Shown here in pieces: positions 7,627 through 16,440 of a stretch of 57,524 nucleotides of DNA (its first letter is position 1; every line of letters begins with the position of its first letter). Location: assembly GCF_000622005.1 (NCBI RefSeq), contig NZ_KK211383.1, positions 285,623-343,146 on the forward strand. The letters are read 5' to 3'. Made by a program: the position numbers and the translations under genes. The notes below the pieces were generated by a model. That model was not told the DNA's origin and did not search any database. It was given only the letters and a program-made list of their open reading frames with translations. Source of the stretch: Anaerovibrio sp. RM50. GTDB lineage: Bacteria; Bacillota; Negativicutes; Selenomonadales; Selenomonadaceae.

Positions 7627-8979
7627 TTAATGTAGGTAATCTGCCAAAGTACCAGGGAGAATCTTGGACCCCACTGACAAGGACAAGCTGTAAATAGTCT
7701 GATACTCCATAAGCTTGGTGGCAAGATATGCCACGTCTGTGCTGGAAACATCAGTAATATCGCTGGTAATGGACTCATCCTGAGTGGTGAGCATATCAGA
7801 TGCTGCCGTATAGGCCTGCTGACGGGCTGCCATGGTGGTCTGCGCCCCCAGAACCTGGGCATGGGCTGCATCACTGATAGTAAGGCCATCATTGGCTGCC
7901 CAATGATAATCTGCTGCTTCAATTTTGGACACTGTATATAGCAGCTCATTGAGCATTGCTGTACCAGAAGCAGTGCCACCTGTATAGCTTAATCCCGGAG
8001 TATCAAAAATATCACTGCCAAATACATCCTGACCTGTCTGATTTACAGAATCAGTAGCCCTGTCTATACCACCGGTTTTCTTAACCATGGAAATATACTT
8101 GGCATCCCCTTCATAACTCACAATATACTGGGCAGATGTAGAAAATTTCAGCGTAACGTTTTGCCCATCGACACTTATGGTAGCAGAGAAGGATGTTCCA
8201 TTATGGTTAATAACACCATTTTTATCAAAATACTTACTTACAGTGTCTGTGCCACCAGTGCTGGGATCAAAACTCGCTACAGAGCCAGCCTCATCACCAG
8301 CTACTACATGTTTCTGGCCCTTAGCTACCCTGTCCTTGAAGCCATTTTCCATAAACTCCTGGGAATATACTTTGCCATCAGTTACATTTAAATAGTAGTA
8401 ACCAGCATCGCTGCCGTCCGCATTAGTCCCCTTTAACTTCAACATCTGGGTTACAGTCGGCTTATCACTGGCTGTGTAGAAAAAATCCTGCTGGGCTTCG
8501 CTGAGGGTCTTGGTCTCGCCACGCTGCTCCGGGCTGTCAGAAATACGGAATGGCATGGTGGTATCAGACTGGCCGGAGAATAAATATCTGTCACCAATCT
8601 GGGCATTCATATCAGCCACCACTTCCTGCACACTTGCCAACAGTTCCTTGGCAATATCGTGCATATCGTCCTCGTTATTGGTGGAGTTACCAGCTGCAAC
8701 AACCTTCCCCTTAAATTCTTTCATGCGTTCAGTTACATTAATAAGAGCTGCGTCGCTGTTCTTCATCCAGGAAACTGCAGTGGTAATGTCATCCTGGAAC
8801 TGCTGCACGTTGGTAAGGGAATTCTGATATCTTAAATATTTGGAATAACCAACGGAATCATCGGAAGCGCGGTGGAGCTTCTTGCCGTCACTTTGCTCAA
8901 AGAGCTTGGTGTAGGTCTCATAAGAGCCATTCAGCTGCTTCAGATAATTATGGGTCATCATTGTGCTGCTAATACGCAT
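7627..8979 (-). CDS. flgL: hook-filament junction protein FlgL
   Basis: 450 residues, longer than the roughly 300 of Bacillus FlgL. The N-terminus (MRISSTMMTHNYLKQLN) and the flagellin-like helical N-region with ASDDSVGYSKYLRYQNSL are diagnostic. The C-terminus ends in helices homologous to flagellin D0 (LATKLMEYQTIYSLSLSVGS). The extra length is a beta-rich middle (about residues 175-330), so the junction carries an added outer domain. It follows flgK, 30 bp away, in the same operon. Confidence 0.95.
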   Translation of the reverse strand: MRISSTMMTHNYLKQLNGSYETYTKLFEQSDGKKLHRASDDSVGYSKYLRYQNSLTNVQQFQDDITTAVSWMKNSDAALINVTERMKEFKGKVVAAGNSTNNEDDMHDIAKELLASVQEVVADMNAQIGDRYLFSGQSDTTMPFRISDSPEQRGETKTLSEAQQDFFYTASDKPTVTQMLKLKGTNADGSDAGYYYLNVTDGKVYSQEFMENGFKDRVAKGQKHVVAGDEAGSVASFDPSTGGTDTVSKYFDKNGVINHNGTSFSATISVDGQNVTLKFSTSAQYIVSYEGDAKYISMVKKTGGIDRATDSVNQTGQDVFGSDIFDTPGLSYTGGTASGTAMLNELLYTVSKIEAADYHWAANDGLTISDAAHAQVLGAQTTMAARQQAYTAASDMLTTQDESITSDITDVSSTDVAYLATKLMEYQTIYSLSLSVGSKILPGTLADYLH

Positions 8980-9009
8980 AATCTATACCTTAACCTTTCT
9001 TATCCGTTA

Positions 9010-10662
9010 TTATCTGCCTACTACACCAGTGCTGTTAATAAGCCTGTCAAGCATTTCATCCATGGTGGTAAGGCAACGGGAGCAGGCTGCATAGCCCTGC
9101 TGGAAAGTAATCATATTTGTAAGCTCCTCATCCCAGTTTACACCGGAGGTGGCTTCACGCAAATTTTCAATCTGGGTCATAAGGTCACTCTGGAATTCCA
9201 CCTTGTTATTCATATTCTCAGTGGCGGAACCCAGTGTGGTCATGCTGGTATTATAGTAGCTGTAGAAGGACTCATCACCAATGGCACGCTTGCCGGCACT
9301 TGGATTTAATCCTTCAGTTTGAGCCGCCTGACCTGTATTTTTTAAAACGCAGTTAAACAGCGTACTGATCCATACGGCATTGGAACCATCAGCTACACCA
9401 TTTACATCACTCTTATCAGAGGATGAAGCGCCAGGAGCAGGGTCTGCACCTGTTGTATCTGTAGCAGTTCCAGAACGGGCTGCCAATAACTTATGACCAT
9501 CGGTGGCAGTTAAATCCTGGTTAATAGTGAGCTCCTTAATAATCTGGATACCACGCATGGAAGTTGTTACACCACCACTCGTTTTGGTCATGTGCAAATC
9601 ATCTGTATTAGTACTATCCCAGACATAGGATGCACCAGTCTCACCATAGAAATTATCACCCTTTTTAATTGTGGTAGTAGTACCAGCGGTGGTTTCCTCA
9701 AGGGTGTAACCAGCCTTATGCTGTGCATTGAGGCTTGTCAGGAGGAAGCCTGCCATATTGGCCAATCTGTCCAGATACTCCTTGTCCTCATATATGGACT
9801 GAATCTGGCCATACAGCTCGCCATTTCCAGGGTTAAATGGTATATCGGATTCCTTTATATTAAGGGTGTAATCGCTGATACCATAAACTTCATTATTTAA
9901 AGGCTTGGAAACTGCAATGGTAACCTTGCTGGTTCCGTTTACAATGGTGGTACCGTTGCAAACCAGATTATACATACCATTTGGAGTTTCGTTAACACTT
10001 ATATGCATTATCTTGGATAACTGGTCCACCAGCAAATCACGCTGGTCACGAAGGTCATTGGCGTTGGAGCCATTGGCTTCCATTTCCATAATCTGGCCGT
10101 TCAGTACAGTTACCCTGTCTGTCATACTATTTATATTATCAACGCTGAGAATAATCTCTTCGTACACGGATTCAATCTGGGACTGAACCTGGGTTGCTGT
10201 TGCATTGAGAGTCTCAGCAAAATTGTATCCTGCATTGATTACGTTCTGACGGCTGGATGCGGTACTTGCAGTGGTGGAGCAATCCACCCATGCCCTGTAG
10301 AATTTTTCCATGGACGCCTGCAATGAATTGTCATCAGAATCGTTGAAAATTGTCTCCAGCTTGGAATAGTTTCTTGCCTTGGCGTTGTAATAGCCATCAG
10401 TAGTATTTTCCTTCCAATACTGGCGGTCTGCGTAAATATCCCTGGCACGGGCTATGCTGTATACGCCAACGCCGCTGCCAATCTGATTGGCCCTGGAATA
10501 GGACCAGACGGTCTGTGAACGAGTAGCTACTGAATTTAACTGCTGACGGGAATACCCCTCAGTGCTGGAATTACTGATATTGTGACCTACTGTGTTTAAG
10601 CCTACTCTATTGTTCTGAATACCACTTACCATGGTATTGAGGCCATGAAATGTGCTTAACAT
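9010..10662 (-). CDS. flgK: hook-associated protein FlgK
   Basis: 550 residues. The N-terminus (STFHGLNTMVSGIQNNRVGLNTVGHNISNSSTEGYSRQQ, in part) is the classic FlgK signature. The C-terminal end (ITFQQGYAACSRCLTTMDEMLDRLINSTGVVGR region) is the conserved terminal helix, here with an unusual Cys pair. FlgK forms the first junction ring between hook and filament. It lies between the flgN-like genes, which encode its chaperone, and flgL, its ring partner. Confidence 0.97.
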   Translation of the reverse strand: MLSTFHGLNTMVSGIQNNRVGLNTVGHNISNSSTEGYSRQQLNSVATRSQTVWSYSRANQIGSGVGVYSIARARDIYADRQYWKENTTDGYYNAKARNYSKLETIFNDSDDNSLQASMEKFYRAWVDCSTTASTASSRQNVINAGYNFAETLNATATQVQSQIESVYEEIILSVDNINSMTDRVTVLNGQIMEMEANGSNANDLRDQRDLLVDQLSKIMHISVNETPNGMYNLVCNGTTIVNGTSKVTIAVSKPLNNEVYGISDYTLNIKESDIPFNPGNGELYGQIQSIYEDKEYLDRLANMAGFLLTSLNAQHKAGYTLEETTAGTTTTIKKGDNFYGETGASYVWDSTNTDDLHMTKTSGGVTTSMRGIQIIKELTINQDLTATDGHKLLAARSGTATDTTGADPAPGASSSDKSDVNGVADGSNAVWISTLFNCVLKNTGQAAQTEGLNPSAGKRAIGDESFYSYYNTSMTTLGSATENMNNKVEFQSDLMTQIENLREATSGVNWDEELTNMITFQQGYAACSRCLTTMDEMLDRLINSTGVVGR

Positions 10663-10701
10663 AATTCTCTCTCCTGTCTAAAATGTTTTTTACTTGAGCC
10701 C

Positions 10702-11169
10702 TCAGACTCCGGTATCAAACATCTTTCTCCCCTGAACAGGCATCCCACCGTTATCGCCCGGTGTTCCGTAGGTCACCCCCGCACTGGTCTGGGTCATTAC
10801 ATTGATGCTATAGTCGATAAATTTTGTATGTCTATCTAAAAACTGCATATTTTTGGAGTTGATTCCCTTCAACTCCTGCAATAAATCTTCCTGTTTAACA
10901 AGCAATGCACGGAGCACCCCCTTCTCCTGGGATAATGGCTGTTTTTCCAGCCAATCCGTCAGATTCCGGGAATTGGACTCCGCCATAATGGCATCTTTTC
11001 GCTTGTCCAGGCTGCTTATCTCTATCATTATTGGTTCCATCTCAGCAGACAGCTTCCTTGCTGCTTCTGCGTCGGTGTGAACCAGTTTTTCCTTCTGTGA
11101 TTTTGCCAGCTCCAATAGTCTGCCCAACAAAATAAGCTGCTGGCGAAGAATATCGATTATATCCTTCAT
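10702..11169 (-). CDS. flgN: FlgN-like flagellar chaperone, second copy
   Basis: 155 residues, all-helical and charged. The C-terminal part (MQFLDRHTKFIDYSINVMT, then a Gly-rich tail ending in FDTGV) is FlgN-like. FlgN holds FlgK and FlgL before export. The ATG at 11167-11169 is chosen because the GAGGTG Shine-Dalgarno is formed by the last codons of the preceding gene. An upstream in-frame TTG would lack a site. It begins one base past the stop codon of the first flgN-like gene. Confidence 0.8.
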   Translation of the reverse strand: MKDIIDILRQQLILLGRLLELAKSQKEKLVHTDAEAARKLSAEMEPIMIEISSLDKRKDAIMAESNSRNLTDWLEKQPLSQEKGVLRALLVKQEDLLQELKGINSKNMQFLDRHTKFIDYSINVMTQTSAGVTYGTPGDNGGMPVQGRKMFDTGV

Positions 11170-11170
11170 A

Positions 11171-11656
11171 CTACACCTCAAGATCAAAGTTCTTTTCGTG
11201 AGTCACTTTTTCCTGTCCCGACTGGCCATAGGATGGTTCCACTGCAGTGCCCCCAAGCTGATTAAGCTTGAAGTTGATAACGTTCAAAGCTGCGGATATC
11301 ATAATCTCGTTATTCTCCTGAAGCGCCTGAACCTTCTTAACAACGTCTTCCAGTGTCTTATGGGTACGCTCCAGTACGTCACGCATCTTGTCGTCTCTGC
11401 ATTGATTCCATACATCCTTCATCACCATGTCAGGGTGTATCTTAACGTATTGCTTCGCCAGCTGGTTTATCACATCTTGACGCTTATTTTCTGCTTTATT
11501 GATTTCTTCAATGATAGTCTGCTCCTGGAGGACTATTTTCTCCAAGGATTTCAGATCCACTGCCGCCAAAACTGAGCGTTTCTCCTCGCCCAGCTTCTGG
11601 AGCTTCTGATACTCAGTTATCAGTGTGGCTATAACCTTTGCTAAATCCTGCCACAT
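11171..11656 (-). CDS. flgN: FlgN-like flagellar chaperone, first copy
   Basis: 161 residues, helical, with the FlgN layout: an N-terminal coiled coil (LITEYQKLQKLGEEKRSVLAA region), the middle VLERTHKTLEDVVKKVQALQENNE helix, then ISAALNVINFKL and a disordered tail. It directly follows flgM. The ATG at 11654-11656 has AGAGGTGG upstream with good spacing. A GTG 15 bases earlier is in frame but overlaps that site. Two adjacent FlgN-type proteins may divide FlgK and FlgL between them. Confidence 0.85.
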   Translation of the reverse strand: MWQDLAKVIATLITEYQKLQKLGEEKRSVLAAVDLKSLEKIVLQEQTIIEEINKAENKRQDVINQLAKQYVKIHPDMVMKDVWNQCRDDKMRDVLERTHKTLEDVVKKVQALQENNEIMISAALNVINFKLNQLGGTAVEPSYGQSGQEKVTHEKNFDLEV

Positions 11657-11692
11657 TTCGATGCATCCCACCTCTCTGGCAAAGCCACCCGT

Positions 11693-11968
11693 TTAGAAAC
11701 GGCAATTCAACATGCTTGATGCCAAGTCATAGCTGCTTACGTGGTAATTGCCCGCAGCAATCATGTTCTCCAATTCTGCCACACGGTCAGAACGGACATC
11801 ATCCATAGCATTGAGCTTCTTCAGCATCTCACTGGCATTCTGGGCCTTGGAGGAAATGTGAATCTCGTCACCCCTAACCTCCTCGCGCTCAGTGTGAGCC
11901 ACCTTGTTGGTGCTGCGATGGTTTGCATAAACACTTGCAATTCCCTGAAGGTTATTGTTTATAATCAT
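11693..11968 (-). CDS. flgM: anti-sigma-28 factor FlgM
   Basis: 91 residues. The EVRGDEIHISSKAQNASEMLKKL segment and the C-terminal RVAELENMIAAGNYHVSS match FlgM, whose C-terminal half binds and inhibits sigma-28 until it is exported through the finished hook. It heads the flgM-flgN-flgN-flgK-flgL run and is preceded by a sigma-28-like promoter at 12057-12083, which gives the usual negative feedback arrangement. Confidence 0.93.
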   Translation of the reverse strand: MIINNNLQGIASVYANHRSTNKVAHTEREEVRGDEIHISSKAQNASEMLKKLNAMDDVRSDRVAELENMIAAGNYHVSSYDLASSMLNCRF

Positions 11969-12056
11969 GGTATTTCACCGTCCTTTTTCTAAAATTATGA
12001 CCTGATTTCTATTTACAAAAGGAGACACTTCTAGCCTCTACTCAGGTTCTAATCTT

Positions 12057-12083
12057 TTATCGAAAAAAAAAACAGGATCCTTA
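12057..12083 (-). promoter_or_regulatory. sigma-28-type promoter of flgM, inside a terminator
   Basis: On the minus strand TAAG (12080-12083), 15 nt, then TTCGATAA (12057-12064) matches the same pattern as the flagellin promoter at 180-206. The -35 element lies in the loop of the terminator hairpin at 12063-12095 and its T-run forms most of the spacer. Confidence 0.55.
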
Positions 12084-12095
12084 AATCCTGTTTTT
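12063..12095 (-). terminator. terminator between the zinc-protein gene and flgM
   Basis: Stem AAAAACAGGAT with ATCCTGTTTTT (12068-12078 and 12085-12095) and, on the minus strand, a run of ten T. A second hairpin at 12160-12192 (AACAGGG with CCCTGTT, inner AATTCC with GGGAATT) lies just after the stop of the upstream gene. Confidence 0.8.
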
Positions 12096-12206
12096 AAAAA
12101 TATCTTCTTATATAAGAGTAAATCAAAAAAATCTGAAAAAATACTTTATTTCACGCTAAAACAGGGCAAATTCCATGGGAATTTCCCCTGTTAAACAAAG
12201 CCAATT

Positions 12207-12620
12207 TTACTGACGGAAATCCCTGCCAGCATTGTACATAGTACGGCTGCGGTCCACCTTGGCAGCAGCTGCTGCAGCCTTCTTGGACTCCAGCTTTGCA
12301 GCCTGATCCAGCAAATCCTGGGAACACTTTTCACAGAAACGGCCAGTGTAAATTTCCTCGCCGCACTTTTCGCACGGATAAGTAATAACCGCACCACCGC
12401 TGTTGATGAAACGGCCATTTTTCAGCATACGAAGAACAACCTTCTCCTTAACGCCAGTTTCCTCAACAATCTGGGTAATACTGCATTTATCATGATCGCG
12501 AACATAAGTATGTACAATCTGCTCCTGCTCCAGCTCCAGATCGTAGCAAGCCGGACACATCTTCTGGCCAACCTCTAAATAAAGCTTTCCGCACTCCGGA
12601 CAATTCTTCAGCTTATTCAT
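12207..12620 (-). CDS. flagellar-operon zinc-binding protein (YvyF-like, TIGR03826 type)
   Basis: 137 residues. The N-terminal CPECGKLYLEVGQKMCPACYD gives a CxxC...CxxC zinc site, followed by a helix-turn-helix-like stretch (CSITQIVEETGVKEKVVLRML) and a second zinc site (CEKCGEEIYTGRFCEKC), then an Ala/Lys-rich helix. In Bacillus the homologous yvyF lies between comFC and flgM, exactly as here. Its function is unproven, and a regulatory role is possible. The ATG at 12618-12620 is preferred over an in-frame GTG that overlaps the GGGAGTG site. Confidence 0.85.
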   Translation of the reverse strand: MNKLKNCPECGKLYLEVGQKMCPACYDLELEQEQIVHTYVRDHDKCSITQIVEETGVKEKVVLRMLKNGRFINSGGAVITYPCEKCGEEIYTGRFCEKCSQDLLDQAAKLESKKAAAAAAKVDRSRTMYNAGRDFRQ

Positions 12621-12828
12621 AATAATCACTCCCGATTCGCTTTTCTATATCTGCTCTAAATATATTCTTGACTATATTATACCATCAATCGTCTTTTTGA
12701 GAGAACGTTTTTATTATAACTCAATCATCAATATTTTGCCATAGGCAAAATATTTTATGTAAGTTAGCTGATAACCAAAAAATATATAATATTATCTCTT
12801 TTGAGCCTATTTTTATTCGAATTATTGA

Positions 12829-13488
12829 TTATTTATGACCAGATGCTATTACCAGCCCAAAAATCTGTTTTGCCCCGGCATCCCGCAGCACCTTCCCGCA
12901 CTCAGCAAAGGTGGCACCTGTGGTAAAGATATCATCCACCAAAAGCACTCTCTTGCCCTTAACCAGACGACGGTGCTTTTTATCTGCCACTGCAAAGGCA
13001 CCTTTAATATTTTTCTTGCGCTCGGCAAATTTCAGTCCAAACTGAGGACGGGTTTCATGGACCCGCCGCAGCACCTCCCAGATTTCCAGTCCGGAATTTT
13101 TCAGGGCATCCTCAAAAAACAGCACGCTTTGATTAAAACCCCGCTGTTTTATTTTGCTTTTATGGAGAGGCACCGGTACCACAATATCTATATCTTTCAA
13201 ATCCAGCTTTTCCATGCCCTTTTCCACGAAAAACTGCAGTGCCTTCACAGCATGCTTCTTTTTCTCGAATTTGGCATCGGCAATAAGCTTCTTCACCGGA
13301 TCCTCATAATCGCAAAAACTCATGACGCCGCCGTCAAAAATCTTCCCAATTGCATCGTCCAAGGGCAGCTGCCATGGCTGAAGTATTCTGTTTAGACAAT
13401 CCTCACACCACTGCCCGTTGTGCTTCACGGAAGCCCTGCACCCGGGACACTTTGGTGGGTAAAGAAAATTCAGTATTGTTTCAAGCAT
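12829..13488 (-). CDS. comFC: ComF family protein, phosphoribosyltransferase-like
   Basis: 219 residues. The N-terminal zinc site (CPGCRASVKHNGQWCEDC) and the C-terminal phosphoribosyltransferase motif VLLVDDIFTTGAT are the ComFC hallmarks. In transformable bacteria ComFC is needed for handling of incoming single-stranded DNA. Here it heads the flagellar block as in Bacillus, with no comFA beside it. The cytosolic location is inferred from the absence of a signal peptide. Confidence 0.92.
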   Translation of the reverse strand: MLETILNFLYPPKCPGCRASVKHNGQWCEDCLNRILQPWQLPLDDAIGKIFDGGVMSFCDYEDPVKKLIADAKFEKKKHAVKALQFFVEKGMEKLDLKDIDIVVPVPLHKSKIKQRGFNQSVLFFEDALKNSGLEIWEVLRRVHETRPQFGLKFAERKKNIKGAFAVADKKHRRLVKGKRVLLVDDIFTTGATFAECGKVLRDAGAKQIFGLVIASGHK

Positions 13489-13505
13489 AGCTTAATCCTC
13501 TAGTA

Positions 13506-13712
13506 CAGTAACTAAATTTATTAGCCGGGGGAATTTTTTTCGTCTGGAGTCACTGGGCTGTTTGCCGAAGGCTCATCATGGGCACTGAACTTATATATGT
13601 CACGATGTGAGAACGGCTCTGCCGACAACTAAAAAGCACTGTAAATATAGTGCATGATGATTACAGCACAGTGACGAAGCCGAAAAATGTTTCCCCGGCA
13701 TTGGTACTACAG
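13506..13712. repeat. imperfect inverted-repeat element (MITE-like)
   Basis: The two ends are reverse complements with gaps: TAGTAC, GCCGGGG-AA, TTTTTCG, GTCACTG-GCTGT and CATCATG occur in order inward from the left and, complemented, inward from the right. It fills the gap between comFC and recD2 and slightly overlaps the recD2 stop codon. No ORF is inside. It may form a long cruciform or RNA hairpin. Confidence 0.6.
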
Positions 13713-15881
13713 TGAATGGGCCAGGCGTTCAGCCAGCAGCGTGTAGCGGCGGCGGGTTCTGTCATTGGCCACGGCAGTATTTAACGCCGCCTTGGTCCCA
13801 ATCAGAATCACCTTTTTCTTGGCTCTGGTAATAGCCGTATACAGCAGATTTCTCTGGAGCATAATCCGATGCCCTGGCACCAGGGGCAAAATCACCACAG
13901 AATACTCACTGCCCTGGCTCTTATGCACACTCATGCAATATGCCAGCTGCAGCTCACTGAGCTCTGCCTTCTCATAAACCGCCTTCAGATCATCCCCGAA
14001 ACGGGCCGTAACGCTGGTCTCACTCATTTCCTCAATGAAACCGATATCCCCGTTAAAAACGCCCTTATCGTAATTATTTTTTGTCTGCATCACCTTGTCC
14101 CCCAGCCGGAAGCTGCGGATACTGCTGACGAATTCCGACTTATAGGAGGCAGGAGGATTAAGGGCACTCTGAAGCCTTTTATTTAAATTCTCCACCCCGC
14201 AGGCCTGACGGTGCATTGGAGAAAGCACCTGAATATCCTCCATTGGGGAATAGCCCTGCTTTGGCAGAATATCACGGCAAAGGCTCACAATCTGGTACTC
14301 CACCGCCTCTGGATTATTAAGCTCTATGAACTCAAAATCGCTGTTTGGATTATCCGAAGTATCGGAAAATCTCGGCACCCGCCCCGCATTAATGGCATGG
14401 GCATTCATAACAATGCTTGAAGCCTCGCTCTGGCGGAAAACCTCTGTAAGGCAAACGCTGGCCACCACACCACTTCTGAGAATATCCTTCAGCACGGACC
14501 CCGGCCCCACCGCCGGAAGCTGGTCCACGTCACCCACAAGGATAACATGGCATCCCGCCGGCACTGCCTCCAGAAAATGGCGCATCAGCACAATGTCCAT
14601 CATGGAAACCTCATCCAAAATAATGGCATCCGCCTCCAGCTGGTCATCAATATCCCTGCCAAACATGGCCCCCTCAGAGGAATCTCCCCCCTGGGCCTCC
14701 AGCATACGATGAATGGTGGAAGCCTTACGTCCTGTGGCTTCGCTTAACCGCTTTGCCGCACGGCCCGTAGGGGCCCCCAGAATAATTTTCATTCCCTGGG
14801 CCTCCAGCATGTCTATCATGCCACGGATAACAGTGGTTTTTCCCGTACCAGGCCCCCCTGTCAATACAAAGATACCATGCTCAAGTACCCCTTGTATAGC
14901 CTCTTTTTGCTTATAAGCAAGGGTTATGCCCGTATTCTGCTCCCACTGCTCCACTAATTTAAGTGAATTGCCCACATTTATGGGCTCGGCCTTTTTCTGC
15001 AAAAACAGCAAATGCTCCGCTGTTTCCACCTCCGCCTGATAGAGGTATTCCGGATAAACCAGAATATTATCCCCCACCACCTCCTGGTTGAGAACTCCCG
15101 TGGCCAGATCCTGCTTCATCACTTCCCAAATAGTATTACGGTGAATACCAAGAGCCTTCTCCACCTCGTCCACCAGGAGATTTTCCGGCACACAGCAATG
15201 GCCGGAGAGGGAAATGCGCTGGAGCTGAAATTCCAGGGCCGCCGAAACCCGCACAGGGTCATCCGCCTGCATTCCGATTCCCGCCGCAATAGCATCAGAG
15301 GTAGCAAAGCCCACACCATCTATTTCCCGCGCCAGACGATATGGATTTGACTCCATTACCTCTACGGAAAATGAACCATACTGGGCGTAAATCTTTCCCG
15401 CATAAATTCCCGACACATTGTGCTGCTCCAGCCAGATCATAATCTGGCGAAGCTCAGCCTTCTCCATATAAGAATCGTGAATTTTCTTGGCGGTCTTGGG
15501 GCCAATGCCGCTGACTTCCTTCAGACGGTGGGGTGCCTTTTCAATAATCTCCAGGGCATCTCCACCAAAGTAGGAAACTATGCGCTTGGCATTTACAGGG
15601 CCTACTCCCTCAATGGCACCGCTGGCCAAAAAACGCTCTATGCCCTCAAGAGAAGTAGGGGCCGCCACCATCATGTGCTCAGCCTTAAACTGTTGGCCAA
15701 AGCGGGGGTGCTCCACCCAATTGCCCTTCAGCTCCAGCTGCTGTCCCTGCAGCGGCGGTTCCATTTGCACCGTCACAGTAACCAGGCCCCGCTGCCCATC
15801 AGGACGCAGGCGAAACACACTAAAGCGCCCGTCAGAACTGGCAAATATTATATTTTCAACAGAACCCTGAAGTTCTTCCAT
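13707..15881 (-). CDS. recD2: RecD2-type 5'-3' DNA helicase
   Basis: 724 residues, the usual RecD2 size. The N-terminal domain (OB-like strand then helix-hairpin-helix: GAIEGVGPVNAKRIV, VSGIGPKTAKKI) is followed by superfamily 1 helicase motifs: Walker A GGPGTGKTT near residue 342, Walker B ILDEVSMMD, VGDVDQLPAVGPG, and the C-terminal VHKSQGSEY and YTAITRAK. RecD2 helicases act in DNA repair and mismatch control in bacteria lacking RecBCD. The ATG at 15879-15881 follows GAGGTG, which is why it is chosen over an in-frame GTG. Confidence 0.95.
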   Translation of the reverse strand: MEELQGSVENIIFASSDGRFSVFRLRPDGQRGLVTVTVQMEPPLQGQQLELKGNWVEHPRFGQQFKAEHMMVAAPTSLEGIERFLASGAIEGVGPVNAKRIVSYFGGDALEIIEKAPHRLKEVSGIGPKTAKKIHDSYMEKAELRQIMIWLEQHNVSGIYAGKIYAQYGSFSVEVMESNPYRLAREIDGVGFATSDAIAAGIGMQADDPVRVSAALEFQLQRISLSGHCCVPENLLVDEVEKALGIHRNTIWEVMKQDLATGVLNQEVVGDNILVYPEYLYQAEVETAEHLLFLQKKAEPINVGNSLKLVEQWEQNTGITLAYKQKEAIQGVLEHGIFVLTGGPGTGKTTVIRGMIDMLEAQGMKIILGAPTGRAAKRLSEATGRKASTIHRMLEAQGGDSSEGAMFGRDIDDQLEADAIILDEVSMMDIVLMRHFLEAVPAGCHVILVGDVDQLPAVGPGSVLKDILRSGVVASVCLTEVFRQSEASSIVMNAHAINAGRVPRFSDTSDNPNSDFEFIELNNPEAVEYQIVSLCRDILPKQGYSPMEDIQVLSPMHRQACGVENLNKRLQSALNPPASYKSEFVSSIRSFRLGDKVMQTKNNYDKGVFNGDIGFIEEMSETSVTARFGDDLKAVYEKAELSELQLAYCMSVHKSQGSEYSVVILPLVPGHRIMLQRNLLYTAITRAKKKVILIGTKAALNTAVANDRTRRRYTLLAERLAHSL

Positions 15882-15913
15882 ACAAAACACCTCAAATAAA
15901 GGTATATTTTACT

Positions 15914-16428
15914 ATTGGCGGGGAGGATTCTATGAATAAGCGTAGCTCAAAAATGGCACATCAGCACATCACTTATTAACGCCGAAATGAAGTGGCTGAC
16001 GGCCCACCACCGTCAATACTAAATCGAAGCTTGTAGCCATATTGATGTGACACTGGCACAGCGCATAAATAGCTTTTTCTGCGATTGGCAGGGGAGGATT
16101 CTATGAATAAGCGTAGCTCAAAAATGGCACATCAGCACATCACTTATTAACGCCGAAATGAAGTGGCTGACGGCCCACCACCGTCAATACTAAATCGAAG
16201 CTTGTAGCCATATTGATGTGACACTGGCACAGCGCATAAATAGCTTTTTCTGCGATTGGCAGGGGAGGATTCTATGAATAAGCGTAGCTCAAAAATGGCA
16301 CATCAGCACATCACTTATTAACGCCGAAATGAAGTGGCTGACGGCCCACCACCGTCAATACTAAATCGAAGCTTGTAGCCATATTGATGTGACACTAGCG
16401 CAGCGCATGAATAGAACCTCCCCTGCCA
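15914..16428. repeat. three tandem 170/171-bp repeats bounded by inverted ends
   Basis: Near-identical units begin at 15914, 16084 and 16255. Each starts ATTGGC(A)GGGGAGGATTC and runs to CTTTTTCTGCG. The third unit ends differently: at 16409-16428 it carries the reverse complement of the unit start (GAATAGAACCTCCCCTGCCA). Thus the array as a whole has inverted ends and three copies of the body. There are no variable spacers, no convincing ORF and no transposase. It occupies the entire recD2 to ABC-F gap. Confidence 0.85.
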
Positions 16429-16440
16429 GGACCCGTAACT

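Noticed and set aside
15914-16428. Possible CRISPR array
   Set aside because: The repeat unit is 170/171 bp and units abut without spacers, and there are no cas genes nearby. It is a tandem duplication.
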